Assembly (NCBI RefSeq): GCF_010389155.1
Contig: NC_057764.1
Coordinates: 41,176,275 to 41,240,274, forward strand
DNA: 64,000 bases
Source of the DNA: Erigeron canadensis
Taxonomy: Eukaryota > Streptophyta > Magnoliopsida > Asterales > Asteraceae
Direction: 5' to 3'
A model generated the notes under the pieces. The model saw only the letters and a program-made list of their open reading frames with translations, did not search any database and was not told where the DNA came from. The position numbers and the translations under genes are program-made. Below are positions 48,061 to 61,137 of the stretch, one piece after another. How positions within the stretch are numbered: position 1 is the first letter of the stretch; every line of letters starts with the position of its first letter.

Positions 48061-50494
48061 TTACACAACAGCCATGGACATTATCTGACGAGCAAGACCT
48101 GGATCTTGTTGCAGAAGCTCCCGCAAGTTAGTCTCCACCTCTGCCAATTGTTTCTCAAGGTACTCCTTTGAAGTCTGCCAACATTTCAATGTAGCTTACG
48201 TGAAAAATTTAACAAGGGAAATACCGGACTAGATCATTATCAGTTATAGTGTGATAGCAAGATGGGAAGTCACACGGATCATGTAGCGGGTTCAAGTTAA
48301 AAACGGTTGCTTTTTAGTACTTGACCCACAACCATTTGTCAAAGTTTTTTTCACATCTTTATAAATAACTAAAGTGCACAATTATGATTACAAAACATTA
48401 TTATTACAATACTAATGTAAAACTTTTATTTTAACTATTCAAGCTGTATGCCTGTATGCCCTAAGGCTAAAATAGACTTTGGCCAGCCGCCAGCTTCCAC
48501 TTTGATTTCTTTAATAATGATCACTCCTTTATTCAATTCAAACCAGTTAAATAAATCAAGTAATAGGTCCAAATTGCCACCCATGGTTGATACTGGAATC
48601 AGGATGCCCATATAGTTCTCTTTGTCTACTTTCGACATTCACTGATACCAGTTAGTCAGTAACCGCACTTTTCTTCGCTCACAAAAGGACGCTGTGGGGA
48701 ACTCAAGTTTTCATACACTTTTCAAATGAAATTTTGAAGCACAATGGATGGATTAGGTCTAGATTTCAAGATGCAGGAAAAAAGAACTATATGGACAACT
48801 CAGTGAAACCTTTTACACATAACAAACAAGCTTGAGAAACCTTGTGGACCACAATCAATCATAAATCCCACCAATGTTATGCGCTGATTACTTTATGACT
48901 AAATGAGCAAGATAGGTACATTTTCCACTTAATATATTTGAGATCAGCTAACATCATTGATGCTAGGCACTGAATAATTTAGCCATGAGTTGTTAATTGG
49001 GGGTTAGTGAACATTATTCTTATCTAGACAAAATAGGGATGTATTGTCAAGAGCCAATGACCAGTTGACCACTCAAAATTTGAGATGGGTTTCTAGGCTC
49101 CCTTGTGGTGTTGTGACTAAAGATCTCATCAAAAGAGGACTATACAAGATTAAGAAGTTTGGAAATCACTTTTCGTATTCCTTAAGAGATAATCACAAGG
49201 AGTCAAAGAGATAGACTATTTTCGGTCCTATTTCTAAGGCGGTAAAGAATCACCTTGTTGCTATGTCTATGCATGTATAAAGGTCTCGGCTTTCAGAGTT
49301 TCAGTCAATAACAGGAAACAAAAAAGTGGGTCAATACTATGCAGTAAAAGAAATATAAAAGAAAACCAAACCTGCAAGGAGGAGATTGCAGTTTCACTAT
49401 CCTTGAGCTTCTTTTCTTGTTCATCCATTAGAAATGATTTTGGCTCTAAGACAAACCTGGTCATCATATACAATAATACATAAATAACAAACGCTTGGAA
49501 GATACTAATCGAGTCATCAAAAAAATTTTCACTTTTTCTTCAAAATTTGAGATTGAAAACATCTTTTACCACCTCAGTCCAAGTTACAAAGAGAGCTACT
49601 AATAACATGTTTTATAAATGGTTTCTTTGTAACTCATAAATTAAGATTCTTTGATGTAATAGTCATTTGTTATCATAGTAGGTAATCAATTAGAGGTAAT
49701 TAAGAGCTTAAGCAACAAAAAACCGAAATAAAAAATTAAAATGATAATAGGCACTTCGGAATCATTAATATGTTCCTCAATGTAGAACAGTATTGCAATA
49801 GGTGTGCAAGGGTTATCGGGTACTCACGTTCTTCCTGCAACACGTAACAGAATAACGAATCAATAAAAAACAGAAAGTCTGGGAATGTTAGCAATTTAGA
49901 TGCATTATGTTCAATGAGCGCATTATTGAGTGAGTCGAGTGACATGACCTCTAACACAAGTATTATAATTCTGACTTGGAAATAAATTACATGAAATCAC
50001 GACAACTAAGTTCGGAGTCGGTAATTCGGCCGTACCTATAGATTTGTATGTGTTTGTGTCATCAGACAGCTGTCTCAATTCCTCCAAGGTTAAATAAGCT
50101 CGTTTTTTTTCGCTTTCCTTGTTTCGCAGCTGGTTTTGAACCTAAAACCGCAGAATAAATATAGAAGAAACTCTTCAGGTATTTTCAAATGAACTAAATG
50201 GTAAACATCATGCAGAAATCAAACACACAATTTTTACAACTAGTTAATAAAAAAATATAGGCTTAATGGTTAGCGAAATGAGCTAAGTTTAATAAATAAT
50301 TAGAAGCAAAATAATAAAAACCTGTTTCAATTTAGCAGTAGTTTCAATCATGCGACCTTGAATATCAACAAACGCCTGTTACATATAAACACAAAATCAG
50401 TGTCAACAATGTATACATACGTATTTATATGTAATTCAAGTTTTAATAAATCAGAAAGGAAAATAATTACGGTTTTATTTGCTTCATCTGCCAT
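48061..50494 (-). CDS. PFD1: Prefoldin subunit 1 (PFD1)
   Basis: Six exons: 50494-50471, 50375-50322, 50141-50036, 49834-49828, 49456-49372 and 48174-48061. They join in frame to 129 residues. Prefoldin is the jawed hexamer that captures unfolded actin and tubulin and passes them to the CCT chaperonin; subunit 1 is a beta-type subunit. Two heptad-rich coiled-coil arms (about residues 5-50 and 75-120) flank the beta-hairpin segment NTYKSIGRTFVLEPKS. The end NLRELLQQDPGLARQIMSM agrees with plant PFD1. Exon 4 has only 7 nt (GAAGAAC) and supplies most of Gly-Arg-Thr in the hairpin; skipping it would shift the frame. Confidence 0.9.
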
Positions 50495-52421
50495 TCTCGT
50501 TAAGAAAGTAGTGCTGTATATGATGAACCCTAATAATACTTTTTTATTTTATTTTTTCCTTTTGATTTCGGTGAATTTGATCGATTATGGAGGAGAAGTT
50601 TACAAAAGGCCTTCGTAGTTTACACTAACTTACAAAATAAACCCACTACTTAACCCCGTATATCATACTGGTAACACGCTTCCGGCATATGTGCCAATTA
50701 AACTCTCACCAAAACAGGTCCCTCCATAATGTATAAGATTGATAGCGGTCCGAAACGAGGATCGAACCGGGGTGCGCTAATTGGAAGCCACTTCAACCAC
50801 GGACTTGTAAGCATATCGAAATCGAGTCAACTGATATGTAATTCCAAGCTTATTGTATTAAAAGAGTACGCTCGAGCCAAGTGGATATACTTCCGAGCCT
50901 TAAGCCTCACTTTGATTAACTGTTTGATGCTTTTGAGCTTGGTTTTATTCATATGTTACTAGTATTTTGAAAAGAATAGTAATAGTTTAAATTAATAGTC
51001 ATGATGATATTTTGGATATGGTTATTAGTGTAAGTAAGCACATACAAATAGCATGAGATCATAATGCTTTCAAGTTGTAAGAGTCAAGCCTTTTTATAAG
51101 AAAAATTATTTAGGGTGATTCATATTGTCCAAATTTAAGTAGATTTTAAAGACCTATCAAAAATGAATTGAATAAGACCATCATCCATCCTCCAATACCT
51201 CAATCAACTTATGAACCTCTCGAACTACCCGTTGACAAGTTAGCATTACCATAAAATCCACCAGCCTTGCTTTCAAGCCTATAAAACAAACTTGTTTTGC
51301 TCTCATTACACTACCTTTCTACCAGAAAGATTCAAACTTATTTCATCCAAAGCCTTTGATTTTCATTGATCGACAAATCATCCTATTCTAACATTTATGC
51401 CACTCAAGTTTGTTTTATCTAACTCACTCACAAGCCACCCTGCAAATCAAGATACAAAAATGTAAGCATTCAGGTAAGGCCTGGATGTAAGCCATCCTAC
51501 AACTATTAACTGATCGACATGTTACCAAGTTTCACACGTTTAATTACTTAATTTAATAGTGGAGTAGTTTTATTTTATGTCTTGTATTAGCGGAGTAGTG
51601 GTAAATGGTAACTTTCCTATTTAGTTAAGTGGAGGTTGGGGGTGTGGGGGGGGGGGGGGGGAACGTGGGGGAAAGTGAGAGACAAGGGGTGACGAGGGCA
51701 AGGACAGTGGTGTTGGGAAAAAGTTAAAATTATTTGAGGTTTTTTAAATTTAGAAATTAAAAAATAAAAATAATAAAAAAGTGTTTTCTAAATTCTCATA
51801 AAAAATGGAAAATAGTGTTTTTTTTCTTGTAACCATTTTTGGAAAGTTATGAATTAAGCGTATTTTTTTGTTTTTCATGTTTTCTTAGAAAACAAAATTG
51901 AAATACAAATGATGTTTTCCACAATTAAATGGATGTAGTAGATTTGATTCTAACATGCGAAATGAATCAAAATATGTTAAGAAAATATCAAAAATTGAAA
52001 TAACTAAGACTTAGAAAGGAAATAAAACAAAGGGTTGCAAAGAAAAGAACATATAAAATAGCTTTAAAGTTAGCCTTGACTCCTAACCACAATCATAACT
52101 TAATTTTGTCAAACATAACTAGCTAAATAAAACATTAGTGTAAATAGCTCCAAATGAATCTTAATAGTTTTTTTTCTTTTTTTCTTATTTTGGACAAACA
52201 ACACTTTGTTTGAAATATGAGTAAATTGTTTTATATTGCTAGTAGATTAAAATATAACAAAGACCAAAAAGCGCAATCAGCATGTTCCCATTGGTCCTAG
52301 TAAACAATGTATTTCTAAAACTATATTTTAATATCAAAATTTGTAAAGAAAAACAAGTATCAAAAGTTTTATATAGTCTAGTAACAAACTAACAAATATG
52401 CGATTTAATATGCGTGGTGTT
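50495..52421. other. Intergenic; G run, no supported gene
   Basis: AT-rich sequence. 51646-51661 is a run of 16 G inside a purine-rich stretch (GGGGTGTGGGGG...AACGTGGGGG). The reading frame at 50729-50962 has no recognisable features. Confidence 0.55.
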
Positions 52422-52677
52422 AACCACTGGCTTAAACCTTAGTGGGCAGGAGTATTTACACTTCCCACTATGTGGGCCCCTATGGGTTTTTTCCCAAGGT
52501 TGTGTGTTCAAGCCTCGGCTAACACAATCCTTGGGTTTCCCATCTATGAATTTTTCACAAGGAGAGGGGTTGAGAGACTGCAACGTATGCTCAGCATCTC
52601 GTGAGGTCCAACGGTTGTTGGTTAAAATTGCCTCCAACCACGTCTGAGTCAAAATACACCTTTCAAAAAAATAAATA
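52422..52677 (+). mobile_element. SINE-like retroposon with 15-bp target duplication
   Basis: About 256 bp ending in AAAAAAATAAATAA. A B-box-like GTGTTCAAGCCTC lies about 110 bases from the left end. The flanks AATATGCGTGGTGTT (52407-52421) and AATATGTGTTGTGTT (52678-52692) agree at 13 of 15 positions, as expected for a decayed retroposon duplication. The A box is unclear. Confidence 0.6.
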
Positions 52678-52692
52678 AATATGTGTTGTGTT

Positions 52693-53526
52693 GATATTTA
52701 TCTCTAAGAAAACGTTATTAGTTAAATAAATAACTCTGGCTTGCCGTTTTTATACAAAATAAAATATATATGGTAAAAAAATCCTACTTGGCTGCTATAT
52801 CTTAAATTCTTAACTGGTGTAACGCAAAATGTATATACGGTGTGATACGTATCGATAGATGTTTGTATGGATAACCGGTATAATTCAGTCCAAAAAGAAA
52901 ATAGACGTACACAAATCACGTACCACATGAACCGAGTTTATAATTTTTGGACTGAATTTTTGGACTGAACGTGTCAAAAATTTTGATGATATTTTTCTCT
53001 CTTATGCTTTCCCAAATGACACGTTCTTGAAATTCTATAAAGAGATAGGAAACGCCGTCCAAACCCAATGCCGATAGTTTTGGCATATACATTTATTCGT
53101 GCACATCTTTTTTTTTTTTCCTTTTTCTCTCAACACTAAAACCCCTCAATTTATAAAAGGAAATTTATCCCACGACTACAAATCTTTCATTTTCTTCACA
53201 TTAAATAAGTTCCTATTACTAGTATATTATTCTTTAGAGAAAGAAAAAACGATTTTTATCTCAGTTTCACTAATAAAATCAATAAATTAAATACTGAGTG
53301 TGACCCAGATCGGTTAACTGTAATCCATCACTTGCCCATTTTATCATTTACAAAACCCAGATTAAAAAACTGTAGATTTGTGTAAAATACTTGATAAAAA
53401 TGTGTTCTTGAAATTCTTGATATTTTAAAAATGAAGTAAATAAATAAGACAATATTGTTATAAATAACTACTGGTGTATATTAATCTGGGTTTTTGTTTA
53501 TAGATTTATTATTTATTGATTGATTA
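52693..53526. other. Upstream region of the PBL17-like gene
   Basis: No exon is supported before the ATG at 53527. The CT-rich TTTTTTTTTTTTCCTTTTTC (about 53107) followed by TCTCAACAC could lie near the transcript start. No clear TATA box can be assigned. Confidence 0.4.
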
Positions 53527-56500
53527 ATGGGGACTTGTTTTAGTTCTGAGTACGATGAACAACAATCTTTTCAGACAAAGCCAGGTACTTTAATTATAGT
53601 TTATACATTTGTTAGATTTAATGATTAATTTTTGTGAAGTATTGCTATTCTGAATGAATTAAAAAGTGACTTTTATTGATATTTCTGTGTTTGCAAATGT
53701 TGCCATAGCGATTTTGTAATCCAAATTTTACAAAGGTTTTACCTTTTCTAAAGCGAAGTGTTGGTTTTTTTGTTACAGGTTAACATAGTTAAAAAAAAAA
53801 AGTAGTTTGTGCTGTTTATATACATTGGTTGTAATATTAGGAATGCATGAATATGTCTTATTATGCTGATACTTAAGGATGGTTTGTTGGTGAAATGATG
53901 GAACTTAGTTTCATCATGATGTTTGCAATTATAGGCGATATTATGAGTAACGTATTGGTTAGGTTTTTTGGAATTGTGTTTTTTAAAGTAAATTTTGTCT
54001 TTGCAAGACAACGTTTGTAAAAAGCATGTTGCTTTTTCAAAATTGTGTCTCTCTAGGAAAATGTAGATAGTCACTTATATCTAGTTATCTACGATAAGAA
54101 GATATTTTAATTCAATCGCAATTAGCATTTGGTTTATTTAATGACATACCTTGTATGTGAAAATAAATAAGAAAAAGAGAATCACCATCTCATCTATTGA
54201 TTGAAAAGTGAAATGTTCAGGTGAAAACCAACGATCTCCAAATAAAGATGCATTGAAGATTCCACCAAAGCAGGGTGTTTTAGATTCACCTAGTATAAAA
54301 AGTCCTAGTAGTATAGTGGTAATCACGAAAGATGTTAAAGATCTTAGACAGAATCCTCAATATACCAATCTTGATGTTTTTACATATGATGAGATGCGAA
54401 TGGCAACCAAATTATTTAGGCCAGACCAAGTTTTAGGTGAGGGTGGATTTGGAGTTGTTTATAAAGGGCTTATTGATGAAACTGTGAGAGCCGGATATGC
54501 TAAAACTCAAGTTGCAGTAAAAGAGCTCGATCCAGAAGGAATCCAAGGTGACAGGGAATGGCTGGTATATATCCTTTCAGCCGTGTTTATTTGCTTGTTC
54601 TTACATGTTTGGGCCCTGTCAGATATTGTATGTATCATATAGCATGAATGAAGTTGTTAGTTAGGGCTCCAGGTTTATTGGTATATATAAACGTGATTAT
54701 CTCTCAATGCAAACACACAGGAAATTCATAGTTACTACACAGCCCCTCTATAGCACTCTTGTTGTAGGTTTTACCATGTTAAATTTCTGATGGTGGATTT
54801 AGGATCTTCTATCGGGTCATGATGTATCATGACAAGTATGTTTCAATGGATACACTATCATAACAAATATTCCTCAGGGCCGTATTACAATAATACTTTT
54901 ATAATATATTGTACACTTGATAACACTGCAAAGACTTTTTTTAGTCAGGGCATATGCATGTAGGTATTCCCCTCTTTCTATGCTATCTTGTATGCCCTTA
55001 TCTGGCAATAGCTTAGAGTAAGTGTAATGTATGTATGTATTAAAGGGGGCACATATACATAAAAATGGGTCAATTTTGTTTTATCATTTATTTCCAATAG
55101 GTCAAGTTTAGAGGTTTTAAAACTAGTTTAAGTAGAAAAAAGTGACCTAGACAAAACCTTCCAAATTGTTCTATATTTCAAAACCACAGTTTTTATAATC
55201 TTATATATAGATAGATTAACTAACAGAAGGATGGACAAAATGTGTTTCGGAGTCAGCCCAAACGGACCCAGCTCGTTTGGACCAGTACAATAACAAATTA
55301 ACAATGCATTTGACCGGAGCCCTTATTGAGCCGTTAGCCAACCTACCCAATTCGGCGCCATCAGTATGTATGTATAGTTGTCTATGTGCGTTCCTACATA
55401 TGACACAAATTACCATCATGTGCCAATCGTTGATGGTATTATCACCATAATGTCATATTATATGCTTGTCAGTAGTGAAAGTTCCATATGGATTGTACAA
55501 TGTCTTGTAGTATGGCTTCACCGTTGTGGTCAAGAATATACGTTGCTTTAACCAACCTTGTAAGCAGTGTTAATATACACATAGAGAAGGGAACAACTTA
55601 ATTATCTGAAACATTTTTTAATCTAATTTTCAGGCGGAAGTCAATTATTTAGGACAACTGCAGCACCCGAATCTTGTGAAGCTTATTGGATACTGCTGTG
55701 AGGAAGATCACCGGCTTTTGGTGTATGAGTTAATGGCATCTGGGAGCTTGGAGAAACACCTGTTTCGCAGTGAGTAGCTAAACTATAATAAAGCTTTCAA
55801 ATATGTAAGGACAACAGGAATAAACATTTTTTTTATCCATCTTTTAACCTTTTGTTTTTCTGAACAACTAATGTGTTAATTATGTTACCAACCAGATATG
55901 ATTACGATCTTAATCTGAATTTTGGAATAAAAGCATTTTAGGTGGCTGTAAGCAATTTAGAATTTGGGCCACTTTCAACCAGTTTGACTCATTTGACCCA
56001 CATGTTCCCCTGTTAGCTAAAATAGTATGTCCGACCCTTTTGAGATAGATCACATCTCAAATGACTCGTTTATAAGTTAATGGATCACGATTGCCACATC
56101 CAGTATCTGGCTACCCTTAAATTATGTGTTCAAGATTTGAGGAAAATTTAATAATATCCTTATCATGCTATCCCTATTATTTGTAAAAGGAGTATGTGCT
56201 ACATTGACTTGGTCAAGAAGAATGAAAATTGCCTTGGATGCTGCAAAAGGGCTTGCTTTTCTCCATGACGCTGAAAGACCTATTATCTACCGGGATTTCA
56301 AAACATCAAATATCTTGTTGGATGCGGTTAGTCATGTTTATTTTTATAACTCCAAAGATTATTGTTTCTGTCTTTAGTTAAAAATTAATAGAAGAATCAT
56401 TTTCAAATATGAAAATAAATTTACAGGACTTCAATGCCAAGCTGTCTGATTTTGGTCTTGCAAAGGATGGGCCTATGGGAGATCAAACTCATGTATCAAC

Positions 56501-57210
56501 CCGAGTTATGGGTACATACGGTTATGCAGCTCCTGAGTATGTCATGACTGGTGAGTCTGGTTTTAGTGTACTCTATATATAGGTATGCATATTTATAAAA
56601 GAGGTGGCAATTTTGATCCATTTACTTGTAAAGGTGTTCATTGGATTTTTGTTTTGTCAACTTTTGGGTTTCTTCCTCATAACAGCATGAGTTGCATGGT
56701 TGAGTATATGTATAGTTTTTTAATCATTTGACATTAAGTAGTAACTAGTTTAAAATTTCTGATGTAGGGCATTTGACAGCTAGAAGTGATATATATGGGT
56801 TCGGGGTGGTGCTTCTTGAGATGTTGATTGGGCGAAGAGCCATGGATAAGAGCCGGCCTAGCCGTGAGCACAACTTGGTTGAGTGGGCTAGACCGCTTCT
56901 GGTTCACAAAAAAAATCTTGCGAGAATACTAGACCCTAGGATGGAAGGTCAGTATTCATCAAAAACTGCCATTAAAGTGGCTAATCTGGCTTACCAATGT
57001 CTAAGTCAAAATCCCAAAGGTAGGCCTGTTATGACCCAGGTTGTTGAGACACTTGAATCGATTCAGACTCGTGAGCTTGGTGAAGAAGAGGCACTTTTTC
57101 AAAGTGGGTATGGGAGCGTGACATTGTTTGAGGCTCCGGATCTTAAAAAGAACGAGAACCAAGTGAAAGATAATGGCAAGATTGAGGCTACAGAGGAGAC
57201 TAAGATGTAG
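53527..57210 (+). CDS. PBL17: Receptor-like cytoplasmic kinase, PBL17-like (RLCK VII)
   Basis: Six exons: 53527-53584, 54221-54564, 55634-55769, 56190-56326, 56427-56550 and 56768-57210. All join in frame to 413 residues. The N-terminus MGTCFSSE has Gly2 and Cys4 for myristoylation and palmitoylation, so plasma-membrane attachment is expected. Kinase motifs: LGEGGFG (91-97), VAVKEL lysine (120), YRDFKTSN (213-220, Asp215), DFG (233-235) and [20 protein letters not shown] in the activation loop. The sequence is closest, from memory, to Arabidopsis PBL17 (At2g07180). RLCK VII kinases relay signals from surface receptors in immunity and growth. HRD is YRD here, usual for the group. No defect is seen. 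Confidence 0.92.
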
Positions 57211-57627
57211 TCTCTAGGCGTGTACCACGGATCAAATACGTTACGATTGAAAATTTGTTGGGCAAGATCCAAGAGATGGCGTTTTTTGGGTTATCTGGAA
57301 ATGACTTTATTTTCGGGATCTTGTTTTATTAGCAAAAATGTAATATTAATAGACTTTAACTGTTAATTATTCTTGCATCTGATATCAGTATTGTGTTATT
57401 GTTCCTGATATGATCTTTACTGATGTCATGATTGTTTCTTGGTTACAGAATTACGGCCTTGAGTGAAACTACATTCTCCCAAAAATAAAGCTCTTATTAG
57501 AATATACTTGCAAATTGTGATGTTTACAATTGCATAGAAAATGAGAAAATAAATGGCCAACACGAACAATGCCTGAACATCCAACTATATACGGATGGAA
57601 AATGATAAATCCTCCTAAAGCTTTAAA

Positions 57628-57805
57628 AAGGCGACATGTATTATCTATTAATTTTATTTTTTAATCTTGTCATTTTTCCACATGTCATCATCCAATAGTT
57701 ATGAGAACTTTTAGGCTATTTACATGTCATCTATTAATTTTATTTCCTAATTTTGCCATTTTTCTATATGTCATCATCCAATAGTTATGAGAACTTTTAG
57801 GCTTT
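57628..57805 (+). repeat. Two tandem copies of a unit of about 87 bp
   Basis: The unit runs TCTATTAATTTTATTT, then CATTTTTC, ATGTCATCATCCAATAGTTA and GAGAACTTTTAGGCT. Copies lie at about 57636-57718 and 57726-57805, 0.4 kb downstream of the kinase gene. Confidence 0.75.
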
Positions 57806-58186
57806 TTTGTTAGAAGGATTAATCATTTCGCTGCATGCAGATAGATGCAAATTATGTTCACATAAGTCCTTGAAACTGCAAGCGACTATACAGATAGCTA
57901 CAAAAGATTATTTGGGAAAGATGCCCCATGCATCCAGGTTTGTTTTATTCTGTTAATGTCGATGACCATTGTAAAAATACAAACAATCTATTACTTTATA
58001 CAACTTCATATCATATTAAATCTTCACAATTCATATAGTTTTACAAGTTATGTTATATTTTAACTACTCTAAGTGCTCATCATTCTTTTTACTTGTATAT
58101 CATTTTATGGTGGGATGTATGGGTACGTTAATTGATTAGTACATGTAGTTAATTACCTAATTTCAGAACCCCAATTCAAATATAAC

Positions 58187-59127
58187 TAGTAAAACACCCG
58201 TGCGTTGCCGCGGATGCAACTCATGTTTTTTGACTCGACTCGAAAACTTGATTTTTTAACTTGTGACTTAAATCGTAGTTTGAATCATGAAACTCAGAAT
58301 GTTTATGTATATTATCATATAGTATATAAAAATATATGTGGGTAACGTAAAGTATAATAAGTAAATATAACAAAACTTTATTCAAAAAGTAAAAGGACGA
58401 CAACTTCAGTAAATTTATGCGATAAAAAGTAAAGAAATTGAAAGTTTCAATAAAACAAACCTTTGCTGCGAAAGTAAAAGAATTAAAGTTATGTGACAAA
58501 AAAGTAAAAAGGTTAAAACTTGTGTGGGAGAAATGAAAGAGGTAAAATGTTACTAGTTGACAAAAGCTAAAAGGACAAAGTTCTGTGGTGAAAAGTAAAA
58601 TAATGAAACTTTCGTGGCAAAAGTTAAAAAAATAAAAAATAAATAAAAGAAAACTTTCGTGTGAAAGTAAAAAAAACGAAAGTTATGTGGAAAAAGGTAC
58701 AAGGGCGAAAACTTAAAAAGTAAAAGAAACACATAATATATATTTTTATGTCTGTTAAAGAAATGGAACTGATTTGCAACAGATTTTGTAACTGTCGTCA
58801 CACATTAAGGTAGCATCTAACGATAATTACAGAAAAGGACTTGATTTGTATCCGTTATTTAAATTTCCGCTCAAACAGAACTTAACATCCATTAGCACTC
58901 GTTAGATTTTTTGTGATATATTTTAACGATAAGGACGATTGTTGATCAAGTATTTAACCGACGGATAATAAAAAAAAACTAAAAGCAATTATGGGCCCAC
59001 CAAAAGTAATAAAAAAAGATTGAGAAAAAAGAAAACCTAAAAAAGCATGTGGGTCCCACAGGAAATAATAAAAAAAAAAAAAGTTTGAGAGTGGGCACAA
59101 ACAATTGCGCAGGATTTAATTGTATAT
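58187..59127 (-). mobile_element. Helitron-like non-autonomous element
   Basis: On the minus strand the element begins TCCTATATATACAATTAAAT (59127 downward) and ends GCAACGCACGGGTGTTTTAC then TAG at 58187, with a GC-rich hairpin-forming stretch about 15 bases before a CTAG end. A TC start, CTRR end, 3' hairpin and absence of target duplication fit Helitrons. The interior is built from degenerate AAAGTAAAA..GTTAAA.CTT units (58385-58730). No RepHel gene. The left border base is uncertain by one or two positions. Confidence 0.6.
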
Positions 59128-61137
59128 ATAGGAATTTAACTAGATTTTAGACGCGTGTCTAACATTAGACACGGGGTTTACGATATAATCAATATTAGAT
59201 CGTTATACATTTAGTTCATAATAGCTTATAACTTTGAGATATAAGGTTCTAAGTGTTATACTTTGTAAATTGTAGTACAATAATCACAGTTAAAATGTAA
59301 ATATACTTGTAATCCTGTACTTAACATTCAAGTATATGTATTTGATCATGATGCAGGGCATAACATGAATAGGTCTATTTTCAATCACCTATCCTATGAT
59401 AATTAGATAACAATTAAGATTGTTTTTATATTTTTTAATAACAATTAGAACTCTTGATTTGAGTGACAATTATAACTTTAAAAACTAAATATATAAATAT
59501 TGTCGTTCTAAAAAAAAATATATCATGTTGATGATTAAAAATCAATATATATAAAAAAACTTCTCAAGTTGATGGTTAAAAATATATACAAGTTGAATTT
59601 TTAGGGTTCAAAAGTATAAATTATTGATTGAAAACAAAAAAATATAAATTAGTGAGACTTTTTTTCTACAAATTAATTTAAATATTAATATAATAATATA
59701 TTTGGATAATGATTATTAGGATTTTTAATTTATAATTAATCTAAATGATGACATAAGCGAGAGTCAATTTGATAAAATTAAATAATTTGATTGGTTAATA
59801 AGTCATTAATTCAACTGTCTTATAGTATATATTATTATTATTATTATTATTATTAAGATTAAGATACCTTAAATATATCTTCACATTATATGTAAATAAA
59901 TAGTAGTACTTAAAAATGGCTTTGTGTTGCATAAAGTAATATAGATTTATTGGAACTGAAGTGTTGCCATGTTTAAATCAGGTGGCCAGTGGCCTAAAAA
60001 ATCAAATTCAAATTTTCTACATCCTACTTGTTTTAACAGTCCTGTTTCAAAACAAGACCTTAAAATCCAAGTAAATTGGAGTTGGGTCCTTTAAATTAGA
60101 TGAATTCTTGTCAACATATGGTCGTAAACACAGGTGACAGGTCTAGCCTGTTATACAAAGAGAACTAGTGTTCTGCAAATAAAATAAACTTCTCTGCTAC
60201 ACTTTTGAAAAAAACACCATATGTCATGTTGCAGATTTGCCTTAAAGTTGTAATCAACCTACTAATAAAAGAACTCAAACTTTAACTTCAAAAGACAATC
60301 AACTGTTCTGTAATCAACACCATATGTCATGTTGCAGGACTTCAGGAGCATTTTCCTGCATAAGAAATATCTTCAATTCATTAATATCATAGTGCCTGAG
60401 TGGACATATGATATACAAGAGATGTCTAGCTATTTTAATCAAAGGAAATAACATATCAGCTGGCCCAAGTAACTATATGGCTTCGATACAGATTTCCACA
60501 TACATATTTATATGTATCTGAATAAATATTGGATGCATACATAAATTCACTATTTGGTGCAGCAGTATATAAACGGGTATATAATCCCATAATAAATGAC
60601 TAAAAAAATCCTATAATGATGAACAAAAAAGGGGAATACATGGCCAAACTCATCATCATCGATTCTTTGCAAGAATGACAGATGCAACAAAGTACTTTAG
60701 ATTTTAAATTGATCACAAAGAAATGGGTACAAGTTTTATAGACACCTCAAAAAGGTTTTTCAAGAAATGAAGGGGAAGTAAGTTATAGTGAAGTTTGATC
60801 AGATGTTACACAACACACAAACAAGTTACCTCAATTGGACACGGAAACTTGTTTCAGTCATTTGATTCTTCTTCATCGAAGTAAATACTACTTTTTGGCA
60901 TAGAATGCATGTGTTCACACAAAAGCTACAATGAGAAAGTCGAGCCTTTTGGCTCTGATGTACGCACTACGCAGTCTAACTGGTATTTATGTGGCCATTT
61001 CCTAGAGTTTTTTCACGGGTCATTCTAAGATGTTTACCCAGTACGGTTTGGACCTGCGTCTCTTATGAGACCTTCAGGATCCCTTACAAGAGGCTCGACT
61101 TCGAATCTTGTAGGTTGCATGTGTTTGCACAACATAA
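59128..61137. other. Intergenic; microsatellite, no supported gene
   Basis: (ATT)n lies at about 59829-59855. 60905-61130 is bounded by TGCATGTGTT-like words at both sides (about 60907 and 61116) and could be a retroposed insert, but no clear promoter boxes or tail are seen. The rest is AT-rich. Confidence 0.5.

Noticed and set aside
59829..59855. (ATT)n as a CRISPR-like or satellite array
   Set aside because: It is a plain microsatellite; there are no spacers, and the window is a plant nuclear genome.
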